Source of the DNA: CAWBRT01 sp963832785
Lineage (GTDB): Bacteria > Acidobacteriota > Terriglobia > Terriglobales > Acidobacteriaceae
Length of the DNA stretch: 64,000 nucleotides
Direction: 5' to 3'
Assembly: GCA_963832785.1 (NCBI GenBank)
Contig: CAWHVF010000005.1
Location: 1,178,001 to 1,242,000, forward strand
Each line of letters starts with the position of its first letter. Within the stretch, counting starts at the first letter, position 1. This document shows positions 34,369-42,950 of the stretch, piece after piece. The notes under the pieces were generated by a model. The model saw nothing but the letters and a program-made list of their open reading frames with translations, did no database searches and was not told the DNA's origin. Both the position numbers and the translations under genes were made by a program.

Positions 34369-36039
34369 TTACTGTTCTGCTGCTGCCGCAGTGTCCGTAA
34401 CGTCATTCCATTCGGTCTGCGATGCCGGCGAGATGAAGCTCATGGCGCGTTCGGCGAGCGCGGTGATGGTCAGACTGGGATTCACTCCGAGATTGCTGGC
34501 GATCACCGAACCGTCGCAGACGTACATATTCTTGTAGCCGAAGACACGGTGGTGAACGTCGACTACGCCGTTGGCGGCGGAGTCGGCGATGACGCAGCCG
34601 CCGAGGCAGTGCGCGGTAGCAGGCAGGTTGAACAGGATCTCCGGCAGCATACTCAGCGCCGTCCCTCCGCAGAGGCGGGCAAACTGGCCGGCGAACTCGT
34701 TGGCCTTGGGAATGTAGGTGGGAACCCGCTGGCCGCGGCTGACCAGAAATTTGCGGAACGGCCAGAACCAGCAGCGCCGCCATTCCATGTCGATATGACC
34801 TTCCAGCGCCTGCATGCAAAGCAGGATGACCGTCTCGCGCGCCCATCCCCAGGGTTGCAGGACGCGCAGCGTCCTGATGGGGTGGCGCAGCAGCGAGGCC
34901 ACAAGATTCCGGAGCCACAGGGCGATACGAACGGGGCCGGGGCGCCCGCCGGTCATGATGGTCGCCAGCAGGCTCATCGTGTCCGAGCCGCTCGGATAGC
35001 GCACAGCCTCTATGTGCGTGTGCTCGTCGATATAGATGCCGGCGCCGATGGCGACCCCCTGGGACAAATCCTCGCGGCAACCGGGCACCCGCACGCCGAT
35101 CAGCGATTCGGAGTTGGTGCGCACGCGCTTACCAAGCTGCGGGCTGATCGCCGGCAAGGAGCCTTTGTCTCTGAGGTGAAACAGAAGCTCCATCGTCCCC
35201 AGCGACGATGCGGAGAAAACTACGCCCCGGCAGGTGAAGCGCCGGGGGTGTCGATCCAGCAGAGCGGTGGAGTTCACGGTGAACACCTCGTATCCCGCGC
35301 TGCCATCGTTGCGTCCGCCGAGCGGTTTGACGTCGATCACCTTGGTTTCCGCAAAGAGCCGGGCCCCACGTTTTTCCGCCAGGTACAAGTAATTGAGGTC
35401 CAAGGTATTTTTGGCGCCGTGGCGGCAGCCCATCATGCAGCCGCCGCAGGCAATGCAGGTGGTCCGCTCAGGGCCTTCTCCGCCGAAGAATGGATCAGCC
35501 ACGGCTTTGCCGCCCGGAACCGAGTCATCGGATTGCAATATAGCGACATTGGTACGGTAGAAGGTGTGTCCGACGCCAACCGCTTCGGCCGCGCGCCGCA
35601 GCAGATGGTCGGCAGGCCCTAGGATTCTGTTCGCCGCCACGCCGAGCATGCGCGAGGCGCTGTCATAGTGCTCCGGCATCTCCGTTTTCCAGTCAGCCAG
35701 AGTGGCCCAGGAGCCCATCTCCCATACTTTGTCTGGAGGACGCAGCAAGGTAGCAGCGTAGGTTATGGAACCGCCGCCCACCGCGCAGCCATGCAGGATA
35801 GTGACATGCCGGAAAAAGCGCATGTTGAAAAAACCGCGCAGGGCCAGCTTGGGACGCCAGAACCAGCGATGAAGCAACCAGTTGGTCGAAGGCAGGGTGG
35901 CAGGCGTCCAGCGCCGCCCCATCTCAATGACCGCTACGCGATAGCCCTTCTCGGTCAGACGATGCGCACTGACGCTGCCACCGAAGCCGGAGCCGATCAC
36001 TACGAAGTCGAAATCAAATTCGTCCTGTTGTAGTTTCAT
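34369..36039 (-). CDS. GMC-family oxidoreductase (cholesterol-oxidase-like) with Cys cluster
   Basis: About 556 residues from ATG 36039 (a GTG at 36075 is an alternative). The FAD site VVIGSGFGGSVSAHRL is at residues 14-29, and the C-terminal GMC_C segment has GTALSMLPE, HCLGGCVIAD and CDGSVIASNLGVNPSLTITALAER-like sequence. A cysteine motif CIACGGCMMGC (about 191) followed by KNTLDLNYL is typical of the cholesterol-oxidase-like subgroup. It should oxidise a sterol-like or long-chain alcohol; the substrate is unknown. Divergent from adhE. Confidence 0.88.
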   Translation of the reverse strand: MKLQQDEFDFDFVVIGSGFGGSVSAHRLTEKGYRVAVIEMGRRWTPATLPSTNWLLHRWFWRPKLALRGFFNMRFFRHVTILHGCAVGGGSITYAATLLRPPDKVWEMGSWATLADWKTEMPEHYDSASRMLGVAANRILGPADHLLRRAAEAVGVGHTFYRTNVAILQSDDSVPGGKAVADPFFGGEGPERTTCIACGGCMMGCRHGAKNTLDLNYLYLAEKRGARLFAETKVIDVKPLGGRNDGSAGYEVFTVNSTALLDRHPRRFTCRGVVFSASSLGTMELLFHLRDKGSLPAISPQLGKRVRTNSESLIGVRVPGCREDLSQGVAIGAGIYIDEHTHIEAVRYPSGSDTMSLLATIMTGGRPGPVRIALWLRNLVASLLRHPIRTLRVLQPWGWARETVILLCMQALEGHIDMEWRRCWFWPFRKFLVSRGQRVPTYIPKANEFAGQFARLCGGTALSMLPEILFNLPATAHCLGGCVIADSAANGVVDVHHRVFGYKNMYVCDGSVIASNLGVNPSLTITALAERAMSFISPASQTEWNDVTDTAAAAEQ

Positions 36040-36288
36040 CGCGTATGCTATTGCCGTGGAGTTGTGGGATTGCACCCTATGGGCACACTACGCCCGTCCT
36101 GTTGCTGGGTGACGAGGTATGCACCCGCGCCGAATAACCTGCATTGCGCCAGAGCGACGTGAGAATGAAGTCGCGAAGCATGCATTCCTGGGAATGGCTT
36201 GCCACGGTGCTATATCCTCAACGCTGTCATTTGTAGATGGCTAAATAAAAAGCCTTACTCCAACAGTAATTGAATACCACATCTTTTG

Positions 36289-36328
36289 GATGAGGCCAGC
36301 AAGCCTGGGATGATGCCGGCAAGCCTGG
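36289..36328. repeat. 20-bp tandem duplication
   Basis: GATGAGGCCAGCAAGCCTGG (36289-36308) is followed at once by GATGATGCCGGCAAGCCTGG (36309-36328), two mismatches. It lies in the 470-base gap between the GMC gene and adhE. That gap also holds a copy of TTGCGCCAGAGCGAC (36144-36158), identical to the core of enhancer site 1 at 9690. No gene is seen in the gap. Confidence 0.6.
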
Positions 36329-36547
36329 TAACGGGGCTATTTCCGAAAATACATATACAAACTCTTTATTTACAGCAAGTTGTCATGCGATACGCTTAGC
36401 GGCTAGTCGATAAAAATTCGCCTTTGTGGTCGATTCCCACAACAAATAGCTGGCTTTCGGCGCATTATTGTGCTACTGAAACTATTTCGGAGTCTAGGGA
36501 AATTACCTGAGCCTGGCACCTTTGGGCTGGGGGGAGAATGAAAAAGT

Positions 36548-39166
36548 ATGCCAGAGAATGTCGCTACCCTCACTGAAGAGCGGATGACCTATCTGGAAGG
36601 ACTGGTCCAACAAGCCAGAACCGCCGCGGCGCTGTTCGCGCAATACACGCAGGAGGACGTCGACCGCATCGTCAAGCCAATGGTCCTGGCCGGCCTCGAG
36701 AAATCTCACCATCTGGCCCGCCTGGCAATTGAGGAAACCAAGATCGGCGTTCTGGAAGACAAAACCATCAAGAACATGGTGGCCACCGAGTTCGTTTACA
36801 ACTACGTAAAGGACAAGCGCACGGTCGGTACCATTCGTAAGTTTCCGGAGCGCAGCCTGGTGGAAGTCGCAGAGCCGATCGGAGTCATCTTCTCGCTTAC
36901 CCCGATTACGAATCCCACTTCGACGGTCCTCTTCAAATGCATCATGGCCATCAAGACGCGCAACGCGGTCATTTTCAGTCCTCACCCGAATGCCTGGCGC
37001 TGCTGCTCCGAGGCTGTGCGAATCATGTACGAAGCGGCGGTGAAACACGGCGCGCCGGAAGGCGTTTTCGCTTGCCTCGAATCGCACACTCTGGATGACA
37101 ATGCATACCTGATGCGGCATAAGGATGTTGGCTTGATCGATGCCACGGGCGGGCCCGGCGCCGTCAAAGCAGCCTACAGCTCCGGCAAGCCGGCCCTGGG
37201 CGTAGGGCCGGGCAATACCCCGGTCTACCTGGAAAAGACAGCGGACCTGGATATGGCCGTGGTGGACATCATCACTTCCAAGACCTTCGACAACGGAACG
37301 ATCTGCGCCTCCGAGCAGACGGCGGTAATTGATGACGAGATTTACGAAGCCGCGCTGAAGAAGTTCGCAAGCCTGGGTGCGCACATCTGCAATGAAAAAG
37401 AGACCAGGCTGCTGGAACGCACGGTGATCGATCCCGAAACCGGTTTCATGCAGCCCATGGCCGTCGGGCAAAAGGCTACTACCATCGCTAAATTCACCGG
37501 CTTGCCGGTGCAACCGAAGACCAAGCTGTTGATTGCACCCATACAGGGCGTGGGCCGCGCGCATCCGCTATCGGCTGAGAAGCTGTTTCCGGTGCTGGCC
37601 GTCTATCGGGCCAAATCGGTCGAAGAGGCGCTGAAGGTCTGTGTGGAAGTGAATCGTAACGGCGGGCTTGGACACACGGCGGTGATCTTCTCGAACAATG
37701 ACGAGATCATCGCCCGCTTCGGCGAGCTGATGAACGCCGGCCGGATCATCGTGAATTCGCCGGGCTCGATCGGCGCCCTAGGCGGCGTCTACAACGACAT
37801 GGTACCCACCTTCTCGTTCGGCTGCGGAACCGGCGGTGGCAACAGCACTACCGACAACATCAACGTATATCACTACCTCAACATCAAACGCGTGTCCCGG
37901 AGGACACCTGCGCCTATGTGGCTCCGCCTTCCCAGCCAGATTTATTTCAACCGCAACGCGGTCGAAAACCTGCGTCAATTCGCATCGCATTCAACCGTCA
38001 TCGTCACCAACCCGGGGCTGGAACAGATCGGCCTCGTGGACATCGTGCGACGCTATCTTTTGCCCGAAACCCGCGTTCACGTCCTGGCGATTCCCGACGC
38101 GGAGCCCGAGGTGAAGGTCGTCATGCAGGGCGTGGAGACGCTCAAGCTTTACAAGGTCGATCAGATCATCGCGCTGGGCGGCGGAGCCGTGCTGGATGCG
38201 GCCAAGATCATGAAGCTGAAATACGAGTCGCCGCAGGCCGACCTGGCGGAGCTGGCCTCGCCATTCCTGGATATCCGCAAACGCGTGGTGCAGTATCCGA
38301 CAGAAAAGAGCGCGCGCGTCCGCCTGGTGGCCATTTCCACCACCAGCGGAACCGGCAGCGAGGTTACCCCCTTTGCCGTGCTGTCGGACAAAGAGCACGG
38401 GCGCAAGGTCACACTCGCCGATTACTCCTTGACACCGGATGTGGCGATCGTTGATCCGCAGTTTGTGATGTCCATGCCGAAAGGACTGACCGCCGATACC
38501 GGCGTCGACTGCCTGACCCACGCACTGGAGGCCGCCGTTTCCATTTACGCCTCTCCCTACAGCGACCCCAACGCGATGCAGGCGATTCAACTGGTGTTCA
38601 AGTACCTGCCGGTCGCCTACCAGCACCCCGACGATCAGGAGGCGCGCAGCATGATGCATAATGCGGCGTGTCTGGCGGCCATCGCCTTCGCCAACGTGTC
38701 GGTGGGCGTTAACCATGCGCTGGCGCACGCTTTCGGAGCGCGCTTCGGCGTGCCGCATGGCCGCGCTAACGCACTTATGCTGCCGCATGTGATCGCCTAC
38801 AACGCGTCGGTGCCCTCCAAGTTCATGCCCTCCCCCAATCAGCGGGCCTACGTCGCTCCCCAGAAGTACGCCGCCATAGCGGACCTGCTTGGCCTGGGTG
38901 GGCAGACGGTCGAAGAGAAGGTCAACAACCTGATCGCGGCCGTAGAACAGTTGCTCGACCGCCTGGCGATTCCGCGTTCCATCGCCGAGCTGGGAATCTC
39001 AAAGGAGGAGTTTGAAAAGGCGATGCCTGACCTGGTCAAGAGCGCCTTCGAGGATCCCTCCGGACGCACCAATCCCCGCATGCCGTTGCTGGACGAATTG
39101 GTCGAGCTATTCTGGAGCGCCTACCAGGGACGCGGCCAGGCGAAGATGGCCAGCGCGGTACGGTAG
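36548..39166 (+). CDS. adhE: Bifunctional acetaldehyde-CoA/alcohol dehydrogenase AdhE
   Basis: 872 residues, the normal AdhE length. Residues about 1-440 are the CoA-acylating aldehyde dehydrogenase with active-site Cys in NGTICASEQ (about 252). Residues about 455-872 are the Fe-dependent alcohol dehydrogenase with GGGAVLDAAK, TSGTGSEVTPFAV and metal ligands in NHALAHAFGARFGVPHGRAN. It interconverts acetyl-CoA and ethanol through acetaldehyde and forms spirosomes in known cases. GGGGGGAGA precedes the ATG by about ten bases. Gives the host a fermentative or alcohol-using option. Confidence 0.96.
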   Translation: MPENVATLTEERMTYLEGLVQQARTAAALFAQYTQEDVDRIVKPMVLAGLEKSHHLARLAIEETKIGVLEDKTIKNMVATEFVYNYVKDKRTVGTIRKFPERSLVEVAEPIGVIFSLTPITNPTSTVLFKCIMAIKTRNAVIFSPHPNAWRCCSEAVRIMYEAAVKHGAPEGVFACLESHTLDDNAYLMRHKDVGLIDATGGPGAVKAAYSSGKPALGVGPGNTPVYLEKTADLDMAVVDIITSKTFDNGTICASEQTAVIDDEIYEAALKKFASLGAHICNEKETRLLERTVIDPETGFMQPMAVGQKATTIAKFTGLPVQPKTKLLIAPIQGVGRAHPLSAEKLFPVLAVYRAKSVEEALKVCVEVNRNGGLGHTAVIFSNNDEIIARFGELMNAGRIIVNSPGSIGALGGVYNDMVPTFSFGCGTGGGNSTTDNINVYHYLNIKRVSRRTPAPMWLRLPSQIYFNRNAVENLRQFASHSTVIVTNPGLEQIGLVDIVRRYLLPETRVHVLAIPDAEPEVKVVMQGVETLKLYKVDQIIALGGGAVLDAAKIMKLKYESPQADLAELASPFLDIRKRVVQYPTEKSARVRLVAISTTSGTGSEVTPFAVLSDKEHGRKVTLADYSLTPDVAIVDPQFVMSMPKGLTADTGVDCLTHALEAAVSIYASPYSDPNAMQAIQLVFKYLPVAYQHPDDQEARSMMHNAACLAAIAFANVSVGVNHALAHAFGARFGVPHGRANALMLPHVIAYNASVPSKFMPSPNQRAYVAPQKYAAIADLLGLGGQTVEEKVNNLIAAVEQLLDRLAIPRSIAELGISKEEFEKAMPDLVKSAFEDPSGRTNPRMPLLDELVELFWSAYQGRGQAKMASAVR

Positions 39167-39209
39167 TAAGTAAACCACGGGGCGAAGCCCCTGGATTTGA
39201 AGAGCACTC

Positions 39210-40838
39210 ATGGCAGATATACACAAGCAGGATTCGCTCACTTCCTCAGACGCTCTTTTCCTGTACCTCGAGCGCCAGGGCCAGCCGGTGAACGTGGCTT
39301 CGGTGAGCGTCTTCGAGGGAATCATTTCGCTCGACCGGTGCCTGGAGTTTATTGATTCGAAGCTTCACCTGATACCTCGCTACCGCCAGCGCGTGGTGGC
39401 ACCGGTGTACAACATCGACCTTCCTTCCTGGGAATACGATCCCGAATTCGATCTGCGCAGCCACGTCCGCGAAGTTGCGCTCGAACCAGGAACCGAAGCC
39501 GAGTTCAAGGCCGTGGCCGGCCAGGTTCTGAGCACGACGCTGGACCGCCGGCGTCCGCTCTGGGACTTCACTCTGGTGCACGGACTTAATAGCAATCGTA
39601 CTGGCGTCATCCTGCGCATGCACCATTGTCTGGCGGACGGAATCGCGGGCGTCGGACTGCTGAACACGCTACTGGATTCCTCTCCCAACCCGAGGCCATC
39701 GCCCAAACCTGAGCATTCCCCTGCACCGCCGACGCGTCCGGCTACTGAAAACTCGTTGCTGAATGACTTGGTCAGCTCGTACATCTCAGGCATGAAACGA
39801 ATTCTGGCGGCGGAAACCGAGGTGCTGACCATGGCGAGGCAGATGGCGGGCGCTGTCGCCGGCAAAGAGGCCGGGGCGTCTGAACCTCTCGCCTCGGCTC
39901 CCGCCAAAGGTAAAGGAATTCCCCTGGTGGACGAGGTCCAGCGCCTCTTGCCGGAGCTGACGACCTCTGCTCGCTTGCCGTTTAACGTTGTTTGCTGCGG
40001 GCCGCAACAGTTCAACTATGCGGAAATTCCGTTCGCCGAGATCAAAGCGATCAAAGACACCTGCGAAGCGACGGTGAACGACGTCGTCCTGACCGTCGTG
40101 ACTTCAGCCGTGCGGCGTTATGCGGAAGAGCACGGCGTGGCGCTTGGGGGACGCCTTTTGCGCATCGTCGTTCCGGTCAACATCCGCGGCGAAGCAAAGG
40201 CCGGCGAGTTCGGCAATCGCATTACCTTTCTTCCGGTCGACATCCCGCTGGACATCGCCGATCCGCGCAAGTTGCTCGAAGCAGTGCGCGCGGCCGTGGC
40301 CCGCGCCAGAAGCGCCCATCTGGCGGAGCTGGTCGGAGTGCTGGGAACCGTACTGGGCGCGATTCCGACAGTCTTTCAGGCGCTCATCGGACCGTTTTTC
40401 AGTCAGTTGCCGCTGAGCGTGTGCAATCTCATCTGTACGAACGTGCCCGGCCCCACGATGCCGCTGTATTTCGCCGGCCACCGGCTGCTCTCCTGTTATC
40501 CGTACGTTCCGATCGGCGGCGAGATGGGCATGAATTGCGCCGTTCTCACCTATGACGGTGTCGCGTACTTCGGATTCACCGGGGACACACATGCCATCCC
40601 CGATCTGCACCGGCTGGACGGCCTGCTGAGGACGAGTTTCACGGAATTGCGCAAAGCGGCCGGAGTGCGCTCCCGGCCCCGACGTAAGCGTGCGCGCCCG
40701 AAAGCCCGGCAGGCCGCCGCGCCTGCCGCTGTAAATGGCGCGGCATCACCGCAAGAGGCTGCTTCTCCCATGGAAGTCGAAGATCCACTCAAGACGGCGC
40801 CCGATGGGAAGCCTGCGGCAGTGGGAACTGGAGGATAG
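39210..40838 (+). CDS. Wax ester synthase/diacylglycerol acyltransferase (WS/DGAT)
   Basis: 542 residues. The condensing motif HHxxxDG is present as MHHCLADGIAG (about 137-147), and the C-terminal family motif appears as VCNLICTNVPGP. N-terminal LTSSDALFLYLE is also typical. It joins an acyl-CoA to a fatty alcohol or diacylglycerol, making wax ester or triacylglycerol storage lipid. A Lys/Ala/Pro-rich tail (about 485-542) is an extra. It follows adhE by 43 bases, so alcohol- and aldehyde-handling enzymes are adjacent. Confidence 0.92.
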   Translation: MADIHKQDSLTSSDALFLYLERQGQPVNVASVSVFEGIISLDRCLEFIDSKLHLIPRYRQRVVAPVYNIDLPSWEYDPEFDLRSHVREVALEPGTEAEFKAVAGQVLSTTLDRRRPLWDFTLVHGLNSNRTGVILRMHHCLADGIAGVGLLNTLLDSSPNPRPSPKPEHSPAPPTRPATENSLLNDLVSSYISGMKRILAAETEVLTMARQMAGAVAGKEAGASEPLASAPAKGKGIPLVDEVQRLLPELTTSARLPFNVVCCGPQQFNYAEIPFAEIKAIKDTCEATVNDVVLTVVTSAVRRYAEEHGVALGGRLLRIVVPVNIRGEAKAGEFGNRITFLPVDIPLDIADPRKLLEAVRAAVARARSAHLAELVGVLGTVLGAIPTVFQALIGPFFSQLPLSVCNLICTNVPGPTMPLYFAGHRLLSCYPYVPIGGEMGMNCAVLTYDGVAYFGFTGDTHAIPDLHRLDGLLRTSFTELRKAAGVRSRPRRKRARPKARQAAAPAAVNGAASPQEAASPMEVEDPLKTAPDGKPAAVGTGG

Positions 40839-40863
40839 TCAACCTGGCCCGCTGAGGTCCCTT

Positions 40864-40878
40864 GCCGGCTAGGCCGGC
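40864..40878. terminator. Possible bidirectional hairpin between convergent genes
   Basis: GCCGGC-TAG-GCCGGC is a short perfect hairpin lying between the convergent WS/DGAT and phaR genes, followed on the plus strand by GGAAATTTAATT. The T-tract is weak, so this is only a likely termination site. Confidence 0.35.
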
Positions 40879-40884
40879 GGAAAT

Positions 40885-41439
40885 TTAATTCTTGCTACGG
40901 TGGCGTTTCCGCTGCGGTTTCGCTTTCTTAGGCTGGCCTTCGAGATCCGCCATGCGCTTGCGAAGCTCCTGCAACTCGCCGTCTTGTGCAGGTTTTTCCG
41001 AGATGGCGCTTTGCAGGAAATTCTTGACCAGTTGCAGCGGGGAGCTGGCGGCTGAGTGCACCTCGGTCAAGCCGGTTTCCAGGGTATTCTGCACCTTGCG
41101 GTAAGTATCGAAGGCCGATTGCAGATACCACATGATAAACTCCCGCCCCACGTGGTCGGAGGCGACGATGAGCTGCCGGAGCAGCTCCAAGGGCAGTCCG
41201 GTGGGCCGTTCGCGCGCGTCTTCCATGATGATCTGCATCAGGCTGACGCGGGTCAGGTCTTCCCCGGTTTGGGCGTCGATGACCTGCACCTCAGTCCCAT
41301 TCCGGATCATGGCGGCCAACTCCTCCAGATTTACGTAGCGACTGGCGGAGGTGTCGTATAACCGCCTGTTTTTACCGTACTTTTTGAGGATTACCTTCTT
41401 CGGCCCCTCAGCGGAGGCATTGCTGTTGCCACGCAACAT
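40885..41439 (-). CDS. phaR: Polyhydroxyalkanoate synthesis repressor PhaR
   Basis: 184 residues. The N-terminal PHB/PHA accumulation regulator DNA-binding domain (about 14-75) begins KKYGKNRRLYDTSASRYVNLEE, a very specific signature (written here in part), followed by the second domain with FIMWYLQSAF. The C-terminus is basic (RKRHRSKN). PhaR binds phasin and its own promoter and also PHA granules. It is divergent from a phasin-like gene and the intergenic region has two matching palindromes. Confidence 0.92.
   Translation of the reverse strand: MLRGNSNASAEGPKKVILKKYGKNRRLYDTSASRYVNLEELAAMIRNGTEVQVIDAQTGEDLTRVSLMQIIMEDARERPTGLPLELLRQLIVASDHVGREFIMWYLQSAFDTYRKVQNTLETGLTEVHSAASSPLQLVKNFLQSAISEKPAQDGELQELRKRMADLEGQPKKAKPQRKRHRSKN
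41424..41438. promoter_or_regulatory. Candidate PhaR operator 1 (overlaps phaR start codon)
   Basis: TGTTGC-CAC-GCAACA. The palindrome spans the first codons of phaR, a position that would allow autorepression. The same TGTTGC-N3-GCAACA pattern recurs at 41493-41507. Confidence 0.5.
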
Positions 41440-41473
41440 TTTCTTCTCTACCTGTTGACAAGCCGTTTTAACT

Positions 41474-41508
41474 ATACTACTTTAGTATCTGATGTTGCAA
41501 TGCAACAT
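41474..41508. promoter_or_regulatory. Candidate PhaR operator 2 and adjacent palindrome in the phasin promoter
   Basis: ATGTTGCA-A-TGCAACAT (41492-41508) contains TGTTGC-N3-GCAACA and ends one base before the phasin ribosome-binding site GGAGGG. Just upstream ATACTA-CTT-TAGTAT (41474-41488) is another perfect inverted repeat, and a TTGACA at 41455-41460 could be a -35 element. Binding here would block phasin transcription or translation initiation. Confidence 0.55.
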
Positions 41509-41518
41509 GGAGGGAATT

Positions 41519-42439
41519 ATGCCAAGAGATGCCAAGAGAGGTTCGCAGGCTGATATTCGGCCCTCATCCTTTGCTTCCCTGCTGTTCGGCTGGACGCAGC
41601 AGGGCATCGATAGCTTCCTGGCCACGCAGCGCATACTCGCCGACTTCATGACGCGCAAGAACACCGGCGCGCTTAAGAGCCTGCGCGAGGGAATGTCAGA
41701 TCCCGAGCACTCTCCCGCCGCGATTCTTACCGAAATCGCGGTTGAGGGAACCGCTAACCTGACCGAAGCCCAGCGAGTCCTGCTGAATCTGGCCGAGCAG
41801 GAGAACGGCATCGTAATGGATGGCGTACTGCAGCGGGTCGGCGGCTCCGCCACCGCCGCCACCCTGGTAAGCCGCGTGCGCCGCAGCATCGACGAGATGA
41901 TCGAGATGCAGCAGGAGCTGCTGACCATCGCCAGCAAGCAGGTACAGGAGCGGCTGGAGAAGGCCAAGTCGGGCAAGATGCCCGATCCCGCCACCTTGCT
42001 CGATGGCGCCCGCGACGCCATGGAGAATTTCGTCAAGACACAGAAGAAACTGCTCGACATCATTATCGAGGAGCCACCTAAGCATAAGGGTGGCAAAGAT
42101 GACGACAAGCAAAAAGCTACATTGTCATCCTTGGCGCGCGAAGCGGCGGGCTCACTGATCGACGCCCAGAAGAACCTGCTTGATCTCGCCGGCCAGCAGG
42201 TCAACGTCAACCTGCAGGCTGCCAGCAAGATGGCGGAGATGGTGAACCTGGTGCGCTTGACGCCCCTGCCAACCATCACCGGCGAGGGCGTAAAGAGCTT
42301 CGTCGAGGCTGAAAAGGCCGTGCTTGATACCATAATCAAGCCCGAAGGCCGCAAGGCTGCGCCTAAGGCGAAAGCGCGCCCTAAGCGTGCCGCAAAGCGC
42401 CGTCAGCCGGCAGCGCAAGCGGCGGAAGCCGGAGCCTGA
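41519..42439 (+). CDS. Phasin-like PHA granule-associated protein
   Basis: 306 residues from ATG 41519, chosen because GGAGGG lies 5 bases upstream; an earlier ATG (41492) is inside the operator palindrome. The body is almost entirely amphipathic helix with repeated patterns of the type VEGTANLTEAQRVLL, REAAGSLIDAQKNLLDLA and GVKSFVEAEKAVLDTI, as expected for granule-coating phasins. The C-terminal 30 residues are Lys/Ala/Arg-rich, resembling histone-like tails that tie granules to DNA. Divergent phaR supports the call. Confidence 0.8.
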   Translation: MPRDAKRGSQADIRPSSFASLLFGWTQQGIDSFLATQRILADFMTRKNTGALKSLREGMSDPEHSPAAILTEIAVEGTANLTEAQRVLLNLAEQENGIVMDGVLQRVGGSATAATLVSRVRRSIDEMIEMQQELLTIASKQVQERLEKAKSGKMPDPATLLDGARDAMENFVKTQKKLLDIIIEEPPKHKGGKDDDKQKATLSSLAREAAGSLIDAQKNLLDLAGQQVNVNLQAASKMAEMVNLVRLTPLPTITGEGVKSFVEAEKAVLDTIIKPEGRKAAPKAKARPKRAAKRRQPAAQAAEAGA

Positions 42440-42474
42440 TGCCACGCTGAGGCCCGGTGAGATTTGGCCATTTG

Positions 42475-42564
42475 ACAGGTATTACCCGACCCGCTAGCGG
42501 GCTTGTTCTCCCCAGCAAGTGCAGAGTTTGGCGCTTGCTGGGGAGGGCGGGTGGTAATACCTGT
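42475..42564. repeat. 90-bp long inverted repeat (MITE-like or structured terminator)
   Basis: Terminal arms ACAGGTATTACC (42475-42486) and GGTAATACCTGT (42553-42564) are perfect complements. Inner arms CTCCCCAGCAAG (42508-42519) and CTTGCTGGGGAG (42534-42545) also pair perfectly. Between them CCCGCTAGCGGG (42489-42500) is self-complementary. The rest of the gap to 42950 holds no gene. Confidence 0.65.
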
Positions 42565-42860
42565 TAGCCGTAATTTTTCCGCCAGAATTGGCTGGCGATA
42601 AACTCGGGCATGTCGTTGGCTCCTGCGCACAACAACTTAAGCCTGGACCGGCGAGAGGGCGAGCGGCACATCTGTGTTGTTTTTAGTAGCCGCATTTACA
42701 TCGAAGCGCTCGGACCTCAACCTGAACCACCCGGATGTCACCACTCCGGCGGCTGCCAGAATTGACTGCAATTTCTCCCACTAACTGAAATTTCCCTCAA
42801 ATGAAGGTCTGCTCAGGGATCACTTACTTAGCTTAAGCAACGAAAGAGCAGGCTTAGAAC

Positions 42861-42877
42861 ATCGCATATATTGCGAT
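42861..42877. promoter_or_regulatory. 17-bp palindrome upstream of the lipase-like gene
   Basis: ATCGCA-TATAT-TGCGAT is a perfect inverted repeat about 75-90 bases before the likely start of the alpha/beta hydrolase, a plausible operator. Confidence 0.4.
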
Positions 42878-42950
42878 ATGGTTAATTTCCTGCCACTGAG
42901 TGGCGTGTTCCGAACAAAAAAACCGAAACCGCGAGGCGAACACGGCGCAC

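Noticed and set aside
34360..35622. 420-residue plus-strand ORF
   Set aside because: Antisense to the GMC oxidoreductase, which has intact FAD and C-terminal motifs.
36510..36530. Sigma-54-like TGGCAC-CTTT-GGGC just before adhE
   Set aside because: GG-GC spacing is one base short and it lies only about 20-35 bases before the start codon, leaving no room for a leader with its ribosome-binding site.
39179..39191. GGGGC-GAA-GCCCC hairpin between adhE and WS/DGAT
   Set aside because: Too short and without a T-tract; not listed as a terminator.
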